Origin: Tolypeutes matacus
Lineage: Eukaryota > Chordata > Mammalia > Cingulata > Chlamyphoridae
Direction: 5' to 3'
NCBI GenBank assembly: GCA_026826555.1
Contig: JAKSZT010053769.1
Span: forward strand, 7,067,193-7,131,192
Length of the DNA stretch: 64,000 nt
Each line of letters opens with the position of its first letter. The first letter of the stretch is position 1. Under the pieces are notes generated by a model. It was given only the letters and a program-made list of their open reading frames with translations. It had not been told where the DNA came from and made no database searches. The position numbers were made by a program, and so were the translations under genes. This document shows, piece by piece, positions 49,118 through 61,130 of the stretch.

Positions 49118-49855
49118 ATGTGCATTTGGGAAGGGGAGTGGCAGCCCATATTTTGGAGTCAAAATGCTTTGCTAAATTGTAGCCAACACCTACCTTCCAA
49201 TTCACTGGACTCACCCAGGACAACTAACAAACATACAATGATGGGAAATGCCCATTCCAAAAAACAGAGAGTTTCTACAGCTGAAAGAAAGACAGTTCCA
49301 TCCATCTGCCCCATGGGATCTAAGCCCTGCTCAAGTGGAAACAGAGTGGGAATCACCATTCCCAAATCCTTAGGACTGAGGAACAAACAAACATAGGTGG
49401 AATTGCAACTATGGACTAAAGAAGACTTATTATTATTCTAGTAATGGAAGAACTGGTAACATTGATATAAAAGCAGTGGTTACCAAAGGTTCTGAAGGGA
49501 GGGAAAGGGATGAATATGTATAACATTGCGCATTTTTGTAACATTGGAACTATTCTGCATGACATAGCAATGACAGATACAGGCCATTATACATTTTGTC
49601 AAAACCTATAAAATTGTTTGGTGCAAAGTATAAACCGTAATGTAAACTATAGACCATGGTTAGTAGCAATACATTGACTGGAACAAAAAATACCACACTC
49701 AATGAAAGATGTTGTTAATGGGGAAAAGTGTGTGTGTGTGTGTGTGTGTGTCGGGGGGTGAGGTATATGGGAAGTCCCTGTATTTTCAATGTAACATTTA
49801 TGTAATCTAAAGCTTCTTTAAAAATAATAAAAATAAAATAAAATAAAACAAAAGG
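49118..49855 (+). mobile_element. 5'-truncated long-3'-UTR L1 insertion
   Basis: It aligns by eye with 60,430-61,110: actggactcacccaggacaa, agttccatccatctgcccca, gacagatacaggccattata, taaactatagaccatggtta and the tail ctaaagcttctttaaaaata. A (GT)n run at about 49,728-49,750 and a polymorphic-looking (AAAAT)n tail at 49,825-49,850 are included. It is non-coding, and the open frame at 49,118-49,396 is chance. Confidence 0.8.
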
Positions 49856-50310
49856 CTCTGCAAGTGTTTCTTAAGTCACAAAACTGAGTTCATCATCTTA
49901 TTTGCCGAGGTACAAGGCTGGTTTTGCATGTCGAGTTGTATTTAAATAAGGGTCACTACAAAAGTGCCACCAAGTGGTTTACAGGATTGGAGTTCAAGTC
50001 CCTTCTTTGAATAAATGAAGTTTATCATGGAGAACTGAAGCTAAGAGCTGAGTGTGTTTTTATTCTCAGTTAAATATAATGAATCATAAACCACTGCATA
50101 TTAAAGTAAATGCTACTTCATCTTCAATGACCAACATATTTTAATCTTTATTTAGGAAGGGTTTTATAGCTCTACACATTCAGAATAACAGCTGAAATAA
50201 ATCTTTTACTTTGCAAAGAATCTTGACAGTCTTCCAACTCTCTAAAAACAATGACTTGAAAAATGGAATTTTGCTCCATGATGAGCAAGTCAATGAAGAA
50301 AAGAAATTAT
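49856..50310 (-). other. TMEM196: TMEM196 intron, no feature seen
   Basis: Between two L1 insertions. Nothing recognised. Confidence 0.4.
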
Positions 50311-51315
50311 GGAGCGAGGATTTCTGGGAAGATGGCAGATTAGAAAGACTGAGACTCTCAGTCTGAGACTCTCTTTTCTCCCAGAAAAATAGATAGAGGA
50401 CAGACAGAAGTGGCCTGGAAAATTGTTTTTTCTAGGGTTTAGGACAGCAGGGGAAGCCTGGACACTACTCAGAAGAGAGAGGTGCACAGGAAAAAAAAAA
50501 AAAAAAAAACTTGATGGAAAGACTGTTAGTAGAAGCTGCAGCTGCAGCTGCTGGTGCCCTTCCCCCAACCTATGAGCAGACAATTTTGAATTCTCCAGCC
50601 TCTGGCAAGTGGCTACAGACAGAGAGGGCTGCAGGGATCTACCTCCCCAGGAAATGAGAGAGAGAGAGGGATGCAGCCTCAGGTTGATTCAGCTTTATGG
50701 CCGACAAATTTTGTCTACTATGTCCCATAAGCCTTTCCAGGCTGGGTGGGGCCACACCATCATTTGCCCTGGAAGCCTGCAAGGGATTAAACAGATCCAA
50801 CCCTCTCAAACACCCTCTCTACTGACTGGAACTGGTTGTTGAGGATGCAGAGGGGAATGGAATTATTTCCCACCCAGAAAAAGGAGGGGCTGCTAGCAAG
50901 GGTTGGAGAACAGCATCTGAGAAAGTTTTAATTACTAGGCTTTTAATCTCCAGGAAGGATCCTCTGTCACATTGTTGCTGTCTGTGGTACAGTAAGCACA
51001 CCCAGAGCATTGAAATGAGAGGGCTGCTGAAGATCGCCATCTGCTGGCAGACCAATGAAGTGCATGTGAGGAAATTAAAACTAAGTAACTTAGAAAATAT
51101 TTCCAGGGCCTTTACAGCCTCTTTCCGTAAGACACTTGGAAGCAGGTCTGAAGCCCAATAGCTGGTCTATGGCCCAGATTTGAGCAACTAACAGGGACAA
51201 TTCTAAAAACCTAGAACAGGTTGATCCAAGAATGAAAGAATGGTAGTAACACATAACCTGCCACTAACCCCCCACAAAACAGAGAGAAATTGAGCATCAG
51301 AATAAACTCACTATC

Positions 51316-52230
51316 ATAATCAGGTGTCTAGACATCAGCAAAAAATCACAAGCAATGCTCAGAAAATGGGACAAATGTTTCAAGCAAAGGAATATATCAA
51401 AGCCCCAGATGAGGCACAAGATTTGAAACAACAAATTGAGATTCATACAAATTTCCAAATTCAAATTAATGAGTTGAAAGACAATATGGCTAAAGAGATA
51501 AGGGAGATCAAGAAGACACTGAGTGAACACAAAGAAGAATTTGAAAACCTGCATAGAAAAATGACAAAGCTCATGGGAATGAAAGACACAATAGGTGAGA
51601 TAAAAAACATATTACATACATATAAGAGCAGACTCAAGATGATAGAAGAAAGAATAGAACAGCTAAAATTGAAGAGAGAGAAGTACAGAGAGAGAAAGAA
51701 TGGAAAAATATTGAGCAGGGTCTCAGGGGGTTGAATGATAACACAAAGTGCAACAACATACGTGTCATGGGAAAGAACAGAAGAGAAAAGTGGCAGAAAG
51801 AGTATTTGAAGAAATAATGGCTGAAAATTTCCCAACTCTCATGAAAGAAATGAATTCACATGTCCAAGAAGCACAGTGTACCCCAATCAGAAGAAATCTG
51901 AATAAACCTACTACAAGACACACACTGCACAAAATATCAAACATCAACAAGAAAGAGAAAATTCTTAGAGTAGGAAGGGAGAAGCAAATCATCACATGCA
52001 AGAGATGCCCAGTAAGAGTTACTGTGGCTTTTCCACCAGAAACCATGGAGGTGAGAAGACAGTGGTATGATATAATTAGGATACTGAAATAGAAAAAATG
52101 CCAGCTGAGAATTCTTTCTCCAGCAAAATTGTTCTTCAAATATGGAAGTGAGTTTAAAATATTCAGAAATAAACAGAAACTAAAAGACTGTGTAGCAAAG
52201 AGTTGCCTTTGCAGGAAGTATTAATGGGAG
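51316..52230 (+). pseudogene. L1 element C ORF1
   Basis: One long piece (51,324-51,734) holds the coiled coil (NMAKEIREIKKTLSEHKEEF, then MGMKDTIGEIKNIL). A second (51,748-52,092) holds the RRM/C-terminal part with FEEIMAENFPTLMKEMNSHV. A frameshift near 51,735 and a stop at about 52,090 break it. The tail resembling VAKSC-LCRKY lies beyond. It is the best-preserved ORF1 of the window. Confidence 0.85.
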
Positions 52231-52369
52231 CATTACAGCCTGAAAGAAAAAGACAGGAGAGAGAGGCTTGGAGGAGAGTGTAGAAAGCAAGAATAGTAGA
52301 AAGGATAACTAAAACAGTAAAAGACAGATGACAATAAGATATGACATATGAAAACCAAAGAATAAAATG

Positions 52370-55300
52370 GTGGAAGAAAAGAATGCATTTACAGTAGTAT
52401 CATTGAATGTGAAAGGATTAAACTCCCCATCAAAAGATATAGGCTAACAGAATGGATTAAAAAAACAAAACAAAACATGAGCCATCCATATGCTGCCTAC
52501 AAAAAATTCACCTTAGACCCAGGGATAAAAACTGACTGTAAGTGAAAGGCTGGAAAAAGATACTCCATGCTAACAGTAACCAAAAAAGAGCCAGGGTAGC
52601 TATACTAATATCAGACAAAACAGACTTTAAGAGCAAAATTTATAGAGATACAGAAGGCCTTGTATCCCAAATCAGCAGGATATACATTCTTCTCAAGAGC
52701 TCATGAGTTTTTCTCCAGGAGAGACCATATGTTAGGTCACAAGGCAGGTCTCAATAAATATAAGATTAAAATTACACAAAGCACCTTCTCAGATCATAAT
52801 GGAATGAAACTGGAAATCAATAATAGATGGGAAAGGCAAAAATTTTCAAATGTGTGGAGGCTAAATAATGCATTCCTAAACAATCACTGGGTCAAAAAAG
52901 AAATTGTAAGTGAAATTAGTAAATATATTGAGATGAATGAAAACAAGAACACAACTTATTAAAACTTATGGGGTAAAGTGAAGGCATTGCTGACAGGGAA
53001 ATTTATAGCCCTAAATGCCTATATTAAAAAAGAAGAAGAGAGCTAAAATCAAAGAACTAACTGAACAACTGGAGAAACTAGAAAAAAGAACAGCAAACCA
53101 TTCCCAAAGCAAGCAGAAGGAAAGAAATAAGAAAGATTAGAGCCAAAACAAATGAAATTGAGAACAAAAAAGAATAGAGTAAACCAACAAAACAAAAGTT
53201 GATTCCTTAAGAATATCAATAAAATTGACAAACCCTTAGGTAGACTAACAACAACAACAAAAAAAAAAAAAAAAGAGAGAGAGAGAGAGAGAGAAGATAC
53301 AAATAAATAGAATGAGAGATGAAAACGGGAAGTTATGACCAACCCTACTGAAATAAAAAGGATCATAAGAGGATATTATGTGAAACTGTATGCCAACAAA
53401 TTAGACAACCTAGATGAAATGGACAAATTCCTAGAAACACACAAGCAACCTACACTGAGTCTACAAGAAATAGAACAATTCAACAAATCAATCACATTTA
53501 AAGAGATTGAATCAGTCATCAAAAATCTCCCAACAAAGAAACATCTATGACCAGATGGCTTCACAGGTGAATTCTACCAAGCATTTTGAGAATTAACACC
53601 AATTCTGTTTAAAATCTTCCTGAGGAGGAGGGAAAAGTACCCAACACATTTTTTTGAAGTGAACATTACCCTAATATCAAAGCCAAATAAAGATACTACA
53701 AGAAAAGAAAATTACAGTCCCATCTTTCTAATGAACAAAGATGCAAAAATTCTTAACAAAATACTTGCAAATTGAATGCAACAGCATATTAAAAGAATTA
53801 TACACTATGACCAGCTGGGATTTATTCCTGGTATACAAGGGTATTTCAACATAATAAAATCAATTAATGTAATATAACACATTAACACATTGAAGGGAAA
53901 AAACCACATGATCATCTCAATGGGTTGCAGAAAAGGCATTCAATAAAATCTAGCATCCTTTCTTGATAAAAACCCTTCAAAAGAGAGGAATAGAAGAAAA
54001 TTTCTCAATATGATAAAGGGCATATATGAAAAACCCACAGCCAAAATCGAACTCAATGGGGAAAGGTTGAAAGCTTTCCCTCTAAGATCAGGAACAAGAC
54101 AAGGTAATGTTGAATGTAATTTAATGTTGAATTACTGTCATCACAGTTATTCAATATTGTGTTAGAATTTCTAGCTATAGCAATTAGAGAAGGAAAAAAA
54201 AAAGACATCCAAATAGGATAAGAGAGGCAAAACTCTCACCATATGTGGATGGTCCTATATTTAGAAAATTCTGAAATGCCTACAATAAAACTACTTGAGC
54301 TAATAAACAATTGCAGCAAAGTGGCAGGATACAAGATCAACATGTAAAAATCAGTAATGTTTCTGTACACTACTATTGAACAATCTGAGGAGGAAATCAG
54401 GAAAGAAAATTCTGTTACAATAGCAACAAAAATACTCAAGGCTTAGGAATCAGTTTAACCAAAAAGTACAGGACCAACATTCAGAGATATACAAAACAAT
54501 TCTAAAAGAAATCAAAGAAGACCTAAGTAAATGGAAGGCCATTCTGTGTTCATGGATTCGAAGACTAAACATCAAGAAGATGTCAATCCTACCCAAACTG
54601 ATTTAAAAACTCAATGCAATAGCAATCAGAATTCCAACAGCCTACTTTACAGAAATAGAAAAGGCAATTACCAAATTTATTTCGAAGGGAAAATGCACCA
54701 AAATAGCCAAGGCATTCTAAAAAAGAAGGTCACTGCCTGACCTTGAAACATACTACAAAGCTACAGCGGTCAAAACAGCATGGTATTGGCATAAAGATAG
54801 ACACATTGATCAGTGGAAGAGAATTGAGAGTCCAGAAATAAATCCTTACCTCTATGGCCGACTGGTTTTGACAAACATACCAAATCCACATTATCAGGAC
54901 AAAACAGTCTCTTAAACAAATGATGCTGGAAGAATTGGATATCCATAAGCAAAACATGAAAGAGGATCCCTATCTCACTCTCTATACAAGAATAAACTTA
55001 AAATGGAACAAATACCTAAATAAAAAAGCCAGGATCATAAAACTACTGAAGGAAATGTAGGGAAACATCTTCAAAATCTTGTGGTAGGTGGTAGTTTCTT
55101 GGATTGACACCCGAAGCACAAGCAACAAAAGAAAAAAATAGATAAATGGGACCTCCTCAAAATTAAACACTTTTGCATCTCAAAGGACTTGGTCAAAAGA
55201 GTGAAAAATCAGCTGACTCAATAGGAGGAAATATTTGGAAATCACATATCCGATAAGGGTTTAATATCATGATATATAAAGAGATTCTACAGTTCAACAA

Positions 55301-55940
55301 TAAAAAGACAAATAACCCAATTCAAAAATGGGCAAAAGACTTGAAGAGACATTTTCCAAAGAAGAAATACAAATCGTGAAAAAAATACATGAAAAAATGT
55401 TCAACATCATTAGTGATTAGGGAAATGCAAATCAAAACTACAATGAGATATCATTTCACACCTATTAGAATGGCCACTACTAAAAAAAGACAGAAAAGTA
55501 CAAGTGCTGGAGAGGATGTGGAGAGATAGGAACACTTATTCACTCTTGGTGGGAATGTAGAATGGTACAGCTACTGCAGAGGACCGTTTGGCAGTTCTTA
55601 AAGAAGGTAAATATAGATTTGCCACATGACCCAGCAATACCACTACTGGGTATATACCCAGAAAAACTTAGAGCAGTGACACGAACGGACATCTGCACAC
55701 CAGTGTTCACAGCAGCATTATTCATGATTGCCAAAAGATGGAAACAACCCAGGTGTCCATCAACTGATGAATGGATAAAAAAAACTGTGGTATATATTCA
55801 CATTGGAATATTATGCAGATGTAAGAAGAAATGAAGTTGTGAAGCAGATGACAACATGGATGAACTTGGAGGACATTATGTTCAGTGAAGCAAGCCAGAC
55901 ACAAAAGGAAACAGACTGTATGAGTTTGCTATTATGATTT
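52370..55940 (+). pseudogene. L1 element C ORF2 with endonuclease deletion
   Basis: It starts at ATG 52,370 with VEEKNAFTVVSLNVKGLNSP. Comparison with element B shows about 265 bp missing at about 52,665, inside the endonuclease domain. The reverse transcriptase active site near 54,235-54,265 is shifted by a small deletion, so the FADD motif is lost. The C-terminal block at 55,562-55,834 ([15 protein letters not shown]) is present. Confidence 0.85.
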
Positions 55941-56335
55941 AAATTTATTGTGTAAACTCATTGAGTTAATAGCTAGAATATGGGACACCAGCAAATAGAA
56001 TGAGGTTAGAGGATGGAAAGCTGAGGGTTAACTTGTGCAGAATTGTTAATAAGGTTGTTTGTAAATCTTTGGAAATGAATAGAAAAAGTGAATGCACACC
56101 ATAGTGTTTGTAACTAGCAGTGCTATTACATGGTATGACAGTGGTTGAAAGCGAAAGTGTAAGGTCAAGCATATTACTAGAAGGAAAGTTTAAAAATGTA
56201 ACATGGGACTGTATAACATGAAAAACCTCATGTGAAATATGAATATGGGTAATGTTGCATATATAAGCTTGTTTTTCTTTGAAATTGAATAAATGTATAT
56301 TAATGTATATTGATGTTAATATCAAGCAAAAATAA

Positions 56336-56650
56336 ACACTTTATGCTAAGTGAAAGAAATCATACACAAAATACTATATATTGCATGATTACATTTATAA
56401 AAAATGTAAACATAAATCAATTTATAAAAATGGAATTAGATTAGTGGTTAGGTAGGGCTGGGGAATGAGAGAGGGATTAAGAGGTGCCTCCTAAAAGGTG
56501 TGGAGTTTTTCTTTTTGGAGTAATGAAATTGTTCTAAATTTTTTTGTGGTGATGAATGCACAAGACTGTGATTATACTAAAAGCCATTGATTATACACTT
56601 TGGATAGATCATCTGGTATGTAAATATATCTCAAAATGTACAAGGTGTGT
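56336..56650 (+). repeat. Older L1M 3' fragment
   Basis: It contains ttatgctaagtgaaagaaat, cattgattatacactttgga and gtaaatatatctcaaaatg, the ORF2 end and 3' UTR of an old L1M. Element C may have inserted into it. Confidence 0.65.
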
Positions 56651-57008
56651 GAAAAACAAAAGAGTGACAGGACAGTGGGAAGCTTGTAGTGCATGTATTG
56701 ATGGGTCCCCTGAGATTATATATGAATTCACCCAAAAATTACAGTATAGTTGAATCTAATTTCTGTTGTAGTTGAGTGAGTGTCAGTGAGAGGATGAGGA
56801 ACCTAAAGAGAGGACCCCTATGGCATTGTAGGTGTTAACTAGCCTTCTAAGAAAACTGTTCTTTTCTTCTAATCAGACTTGTTTAACAGGTAATATCCAC
56901 TTTACTGTAAAAGAAGTGGTGCATATATGCCAATTTTTTGTAACATCTAAGCTGTTTAATCTACAATTTAGTGTGGTTTATGTATATGTCAGAGCACCAG
57001 ATACCATA

Positions 57009-57543
57009 TGTTGCAGTTGGACAGTTTGATGTAATTATGAATTCCAAAAATATAATTGGATCATGCTTGTAAACTAATCTGTTAATCTGGGCATGATTAA
57101 GTTATGATGAGGGCGTTGACTGGGCCACGTCAGTAAGGCGTTGAGCCCCACCCCTTGGTGGGTGGGGAATCAAATATAAAAGGCAAGGCAAAGAACAGAG
57201 TTGAAGCAGTCTTTTGAGAAGCAGTTTTGATGTTGGAAAGAAGGCCCCAGGAGAAGAGAAGCAAGCCATTCGCCTGATCGTCTACAGCTGACCTTGTGGA
57301 GGAAACAGGAGCTAAGCCCAGAGAGACACGCAGCCCTGGGAAGAGAGGAACCCCAGAAGCCTGAACCCTGGCAAACGCCGGCAGCTGTCTTGCTCTAACA
57401 CATGGCAATGGACTGTGGTGAGAGAAGAAACTTAACGCTTTATGGCCTGGTATCTGTGGACTTCTACCCCAAATAAATACCCTTTATAAAGACCAACACA
57501 TTTTTGGTATTTCGCATTAGCACCCCTTTGGCTGACTAATACA
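57009..57543 (+). repeat. Solo LTR copy 3, with TATA and poly-A signals
   Basis: 535 bp with TG...CA ends and a perfect 5-bp duplication ccata (57,004-57,008 and 57,544-57,548). On this strand it shows a TATA box tataaaag (57,175-57,182) and AATAAA (57,472-57,477). This gives the U3-R-U5 orientation and shows that copies 1 and 2 are reversed. Non-coding. It lies antisense to TMEM196 in an intron. Confidence 0.88.
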
Positions 57544-57548
57544 CCATA

Positions 57549-58639
57549 TTTGATTAAGATAATTTTTACAACTAATATAAGAAGAAATTTGGTACACCAT
57601 TTTTGAATTTTTAAGATGGTGACAATAATGAAATCTTTAAATTTATCTACTGATTTTCCCTCTTCCAATTTCCAATTCAAATGAATTCTACTTGGCTTTT
57701 TAAAAATTGTGATAAAATTTCTTCTTTTTACATCGTGTTCTGATTATACAAGGAAAACTTGATTATTGAAGAAATTCTGGAATTAGAGAAAGAAGTCACT
57801 TATAACCCTCTCATGCAGAATATCTATTAATATTTAATATGTTTATTTCTAGTATTTTTTCTAAGCGTATAAATAGACTTTCTTCTACAAAATTGGGATT
57901 ATCTTAAATCTAGCCTGTATCCTTTTTCTTTCTTTTAGCATCTTTTTACGAGCATTTCCCACATGTTAAAATTTTATAGAACATGATTTTTATTGGTGCA
58001 TTGTATTTAATTAAATGGATATAGGTATAAGCATTTTCTGGTCTTTTTAAAGCTTAATATGTGTGTTTAAGACTTATCCATAACTAATCCTCCATATAAT
58101 CTCTGGTGACACTTCCTCTTTTTTCTTTCTGCAATCTTTGAAAAGAAGGTGGTAGGGCAATCAGAAAGGGAAGAGAGAAAATGGAACTAATTATAGGAAA
58201 TAGCCACCAGGGCTTCTGTAAGTTGAGATTTGTAATGAACTATCTCTGGCCTAGAATGAAATTTCAATAATAACAGCAATATTTGTAACGATTGAAAAAA
58301 AAATCCTTTTGTTTGTTCTTTTAAAAAATAAATTATTTTAGAGAATGTGGCAGGGCTCCGCCGGATGAGAATTTGATATTCTTTTGGTTATTGTGTGAAT
58401 CTCCACCCACCATGACAATGTCCCATGAACATGTGAACACATTCAAATGTAACCCTTCTGTGATCTAAAACTTCTTCAAAAATGAAGCCAATAAAATATC
58501 CATATACAATTAATAAGAAAATGAAATAGAAATAATAGTTTTATACATAAGAAGTAAAATACAGAAAAAATTAATAAAAAGTAAAAATAGAATATTTTAA
58601 AAAATTGGAATATTAAAAAATAACGAAAAAATATTTGAA
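57549..58639 (-). other. TMEM196: TMEM196 intron, mostly no feature
   Basis: AT-rich. A piece at about 58,330-58,500, ending gtgatctaaaacttcttcaa, may be a small L1 3'-UTR remnant. Nothing else recognised. Confidence 0.4.
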
Positions 58640-59705
58640 GAAAAAAAACTTTTTTTTATTTTACATTTTGCCTTTCATCACTGTAAGACTGTTGTCCTAT
58701 ATGTACAGTGATATTTTCTTCCACTTATTCCCCGAGTGTCTTTTTTTTTTTTTACATTTTTTCTTTAAAGAAGTTTTAGGTCACAGCAGAGTCATGTACA
58801 GAATACAGGGGATTCCCATATACCCAACATCTTCCCCCTTTCCCCCTTGCCCCCATCAATAACATTTTATATGTGGATGGTACATTTGTTACAATTGATG
58901 CACAAATATTGAAACATAGCTACTAACCATCGTCAATGGTTCACATTATGGTTTACATTTTGAACCACATACTTTTACAAGATCTGATAAAATTTAACAT
59001 GGCCTGTATCCATCTTTGTAAGATCATGCATAACAGTTCCATCACCCCCAAAATGCTCCCCTGTTCCATCTATTTTATTCCTCCCTCCCCCTCCCCTTCA
59101 GGCCCATGGTGACCACCAGGCTCTACTCCTTGAAAGACAAGATTCATAGTTACTTGTATTTTCACTGAGGTCTTGACACACTGGTCTGTCCTCCCCTATT
59201 AGGCACCGCCGATGCTCTCAAGTGACTCCCATCCCTCTGTTTGAGAACATAGTGGTCCTCCTTAGGATGGGAGTCCAACACCTTCCCATTCATTATGTGG
59301 GTCTCTACCCACTGATGCAACACACTATGACAAAACGATCACTCACATGCTCCCTAAAAGCCAGCCCTAGGTGCACCCTGTCCTGAATGCCCCTCATCCA
59401 ACACCCTAAACCAGTAACCCTTCCTTGTCATATTGCCAAATGAGCATTCCCAACATAGTAATTTCAACAATGTACCTGCCAATCCCCAGTGTTCACTTGC
59501 TCCCCTCCCCAACCCTCCCCTCAGTTTCATGGGCCATCCAACCCATCCTCCCCATCCTGCCCCCCATCAAACCTGCACCACTCAACCCAATATTATCACT
59601 ATACCCCTGTCATGTCCCTTCACTGCACAACTACACACTTCCACCTTGTCATGGATTTCGTCCATATGGGCGTTGGCTCACAACCTTCTTCTCCCTTTCT
59701 AGTCT
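58640..59705 (-). mobile_element. 5'-truncated L1 3'-UTR insertion, antisense
   Basis: It matches the 3' UTR of the element at 7,446-8,480 throughout (cctttcatcactgtaagact, aggggattcccatataccca, tgggcgttggctcacaacct). The T-rich left end is the reversed tail. It is truncated at 59,705, exactly where the next element begins. Open frames at 59,425-59,755 are chance. Confidence 0.85.
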
Positions 59706-61130
59706 CTAATGGAACAACAAGAATGCCCCCCAAGTACAGGGACAATGACTTGTGAAGGAGGATGGTCCATTGAAGGACCCTTGATTTGATGACTATACTT
59801 ATGAAACTTCACTTATGAAATTGAGACTTAGCCTAGTATTAAAAGGTGCCTAAGAGTTACTTCCTGAGAACCTTCTTGTTGCTCAAATGTGGAATTTCTC
59901 TAAGCCAAACTCAGCATATAAAAGTTAACAACTTCCCCCTAGTGTGGGACATGATTCCTGGCGATGAGCCTCCCCAGCACCGAGGGCTTGCCACCAAGTT
60001 CCAATAAGCAATGGATCTGGAAAAAAAAAAATAAATAAAAAACATACCTTGACCAAAAGGGGGGAAAGCTAAAGACAAATGAGTTTGTATGGCTAAGAGA
60101 TGTCAAAGTGAGTCAGGAGGTCACTCCAGCAGTAACGCTTATGAACATCTCAACAGGATCTCACTGACAGCCAAAGTAGATACAACCCCAAATAATGAAG
60201 CTCCTCAGGAATATGGAGACATCCAGACAAGAGACATATAGTCAAGGCAGACAGCTCAGGAATTTGGCCCCTTCCCAGCGGGCCCTAATCTGGTATTTAT
60301 GCTCCCCAGTGTGACTGAGTTAGACTCAGTAGTGGTTTCCCTGTGCATAATTCTTCTGTCTTTCTACTGGAACCTATAATTAGTACTAGAGTTGGTAGAT
60401 GTACATTCAAGAGACTTAAATCTTTGGACTGTTCATGTGCCAGCTGGGCCCTGAATCTCAACAGAGTTGCAACACCTACTCTCCAGTTCAGTGGACTCAC
60501 CCAGGACAACTAATGGGGAAGAGATGATGGACAAACAACATACCAAGGAACCAAGAGTGCCTACAACTGCAAGCAAGAGAGTCCCATCAATCAGATGTAT
60601 AGGATTGAAGCCCCGCTCAATTAATGGTGGAGGAGTCATCACCATCCCAGAATCCTCAGGATTGGGAAACAAACTATGGACTAAAATAAACTTACTAATA
60701 TTATACAGTAGACTTATTGTGATGGAAGAAATATCACTGTTGTGGAGGCAGTGATCCATGGATGTTCTGGGGTTAGGGAGAGGGAAAAACAGGTGTAACA
60801 GAGGAGCCTGGGAGTTGGAAATCATCCTGAATGACATTACAATGACAGATATAGGCCATTATATATCCGGCCATAACCTACAAAGTCGAATGGGAGAGAG
60901 TGTAAACTACAATGTAAACTTTAATCCATGCTTAGTGGCAATGCTCCAAAATGTGTTTATCAATTGCAATGAATGTACCACACTGATGAAAGATGTTGCT
61001 AATGTGGGGAAATGTGAGAGGTATGGGGAGTGGGGCATATGGGAATCCCCTATATATTCTCTGTAACATTTATGTAATTGAAGTATCTTTTAAAAAATAA
61101 AAAAGTGAAAAAAAAATATATAGGGATCAA
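59706..61130 (+). mobile_element. Long xenarthran-type L1 3'-UTR unit, sense
   Basis: A 1.4-kb non-coding unit with gtgtgggacatgattcctgg, gatgagcctccccagcaccg, tgacagccaaagtagataca and ggactcacccaggacaacta, ending in an A-rich tail at about 61,090-61,130. I recognise this as an abundant xenarthran LINE-type 3' region. Its last 400 bp is related in inverted orientation to the neighbour at 58,640-59,000. No protein is encoded. Confidence 0.75.

Larger units (their letters stand above)
50311..56335 (+). mobile_element. Near full-length L1 (element C)
   Basis: Sense orientation, which is antisense to TMEM196. The 5' end carries ttctgggaagatggcagatt, a YY1-like start as in element B, then a 1-kb 5' UTR without the 110-bp monomers. 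ORF1 and ORF2 follow, then a short 3' UTR ending in agcaaaaataaacac. To the right (56,336-56,650) lies an older L1 tail. ORFs are damaged. Confidence 0.85.

Noticed and set aside
49118..49396. Open frame at 49,118-49,396 and a related one at 60,467-60,754
   Set aside because: They are the same block of a non-coding L1 3' region; the frames are not kept open across copies.
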